64,000 nucleotides of DNA from ENR-C587 sp942493235. GTDB lineage: Bacteria; Bacteroidota; Ignavibacteria; Kapaibacteriales; UBA2268. Below, one piece after another: positions 63,705 through 64,000 of the stretch; position 1 is the stretch's first letter, and every line of letters begins with the position of its first letter. Both the position numbers and the translations under genes were made by a program. The notes beneath the pieces were generated by a model. The model saw only the letters and a list, made by a program, of their open reading frames with translations. It had not been told where the DNA came from and ran no database searches. The stretch covers positions 1,550,001 through 1,614,000 of the forward strand of contig OW818676.1 of assembly GCA_942493235.1 (NCBI GenBank), read 5' to 3'.

Positions 63705-64000
63705 CTAATTATTTGAGCCGAAATTGTTTTTATATATATTAACAAATTCAGCTAAAATCATTGCGGTAGCTCCCCAGAGAGGGGCATTTGCACCGATTTC
63801 CCAGTATGGGACTAACACTTTCCCACCGAATAAATCCCAATAATCACTCTTGATATTTGAGTCTTCTAAAAAATAATCAAATGGAATTTTTAATATGCTT
63901 TCTACTTCATCTGCACTTGGATTTATGTTATCAATTGATTCAATAAAACCGATATATGGCTTAATCAGTGAATTGGAAGGAGAGACAAACAGTTCTGATA
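63705..64000 (-). CDS. NUDIX CoA pyrophosphatase, C-terminal part (partial)
   Basis: The gene runs off the right edge; 97 residues of the C terminus are visible, ending NNFGSNN before a TAG at 63707-63705. The segments IKPYIGFIESI, EVESILKIPFDYFL, and LVPYWEIGANAPLWGATAMI (with the W-G-A-T-A motif) match the C terminus of NudL/CoA diphosphatase-type NUDIX hydrolases, which cleave CoA to phosphopantetheine and 3',5'-ADP. The NUDIX box itself lies outside the window, so catalytic competence cannot be judged. Confidence 0.8.
   Translation of the reverse strand, partial: SELFVSPSNSLIKPYIGFIESIDNINPSADEVESILKIPFDYFLEDSNIKSDYWDLFGGKVLVPYWEIGANAPLWGATAMILAEFVNIYKNNFGSNN

Overview
The window reads as one stretch of an AT-rich (about one third GC by eye) genome of the Bacteroidota/Chlorobi superphylum (FCB group). 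Four things point there: several secreted proteins end in type IX secretion (T9SS) C-terminal sorting domains; promoter-like sites fit the Bacteroidota -7 consensus TAnnTTTG with an upstream TTTG; strong Shine-Dalgarno sequences are rare; and an aclBA-type ATP-citrate lyase pair is present, as in Chlorobi and relatives. I cannot name a genus. A Kapabacteria- or Ignavibacteria-like lineage is only a guess. No tRNA, rRNA or cas gene was recognised.

Layout. 0.5-9.2 kb: a secreted zinc carboxypeptidase with a lipoprotein, then an export operon (TetR regulator, TolC, HlyD, two ABC-2 permeases) whose regulator has operator-like palindromes around its promoter. 9.5-25.9 kb: mostly housekeeping genes (mnmA, waaA, a large outer-membrane protein, aroC, type 4 uracil-DNA glycosylase, ddl, a PfkB kinase, a patatin-like lipase, a pentapeptide-repeat protein) with a few unknowns. 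26-33 kb, minus strand: a Bax-inhibitor-1/TPR/membrane operon, two methyltransferases and small membrane proteins. 33.5-37.2 kb: two adjacent cytoplasmic hybrid histidine kinases, one with a long array of 21-residue coiled-coil repeats.

37.7-43.9 kb is the most unusual part. It holds a two-Cache-domain lipoprotein, a type I-E-like CRISPR remnant (four spacers, no cas genes) cut inside a repeat by an IS4-family element, and a secreted purple-acid-phosphatase-like enzyme. Two related repeats flank it; their ends lie in the same orientation but their cores are inverted relative to each other. 44.1-50.4 kb: a DnaQ/GIY-YIG/UvrC fusion nuclease, a HIT protein and a DUF3857/transglutaminase/TPR protein.

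50.4-54.3 kb is a dense mosaic of hairpin-forming intergenic repeats, interrupted by a second near-identical IS copy with a clean 10-bp target duplication. Related mosaics recur at 40.9 kb and 61.8-62.5 kb. 54.3-63.7 kb: a large secreted FG-GAP/ASPIC protein, the divergent aclB-aclA pair, a FlgD-like-domain lipoprotein, and the 3' end of a NUDIX CoA pyrophosphatase running off the window. A separate family of roughly 130-bp inverted-repeat elements (MITE-like, not related to the IS ends) is scattered at 0.2, 8.4, 10.8 and 18.1 kb, with decayed copies elsewhere.
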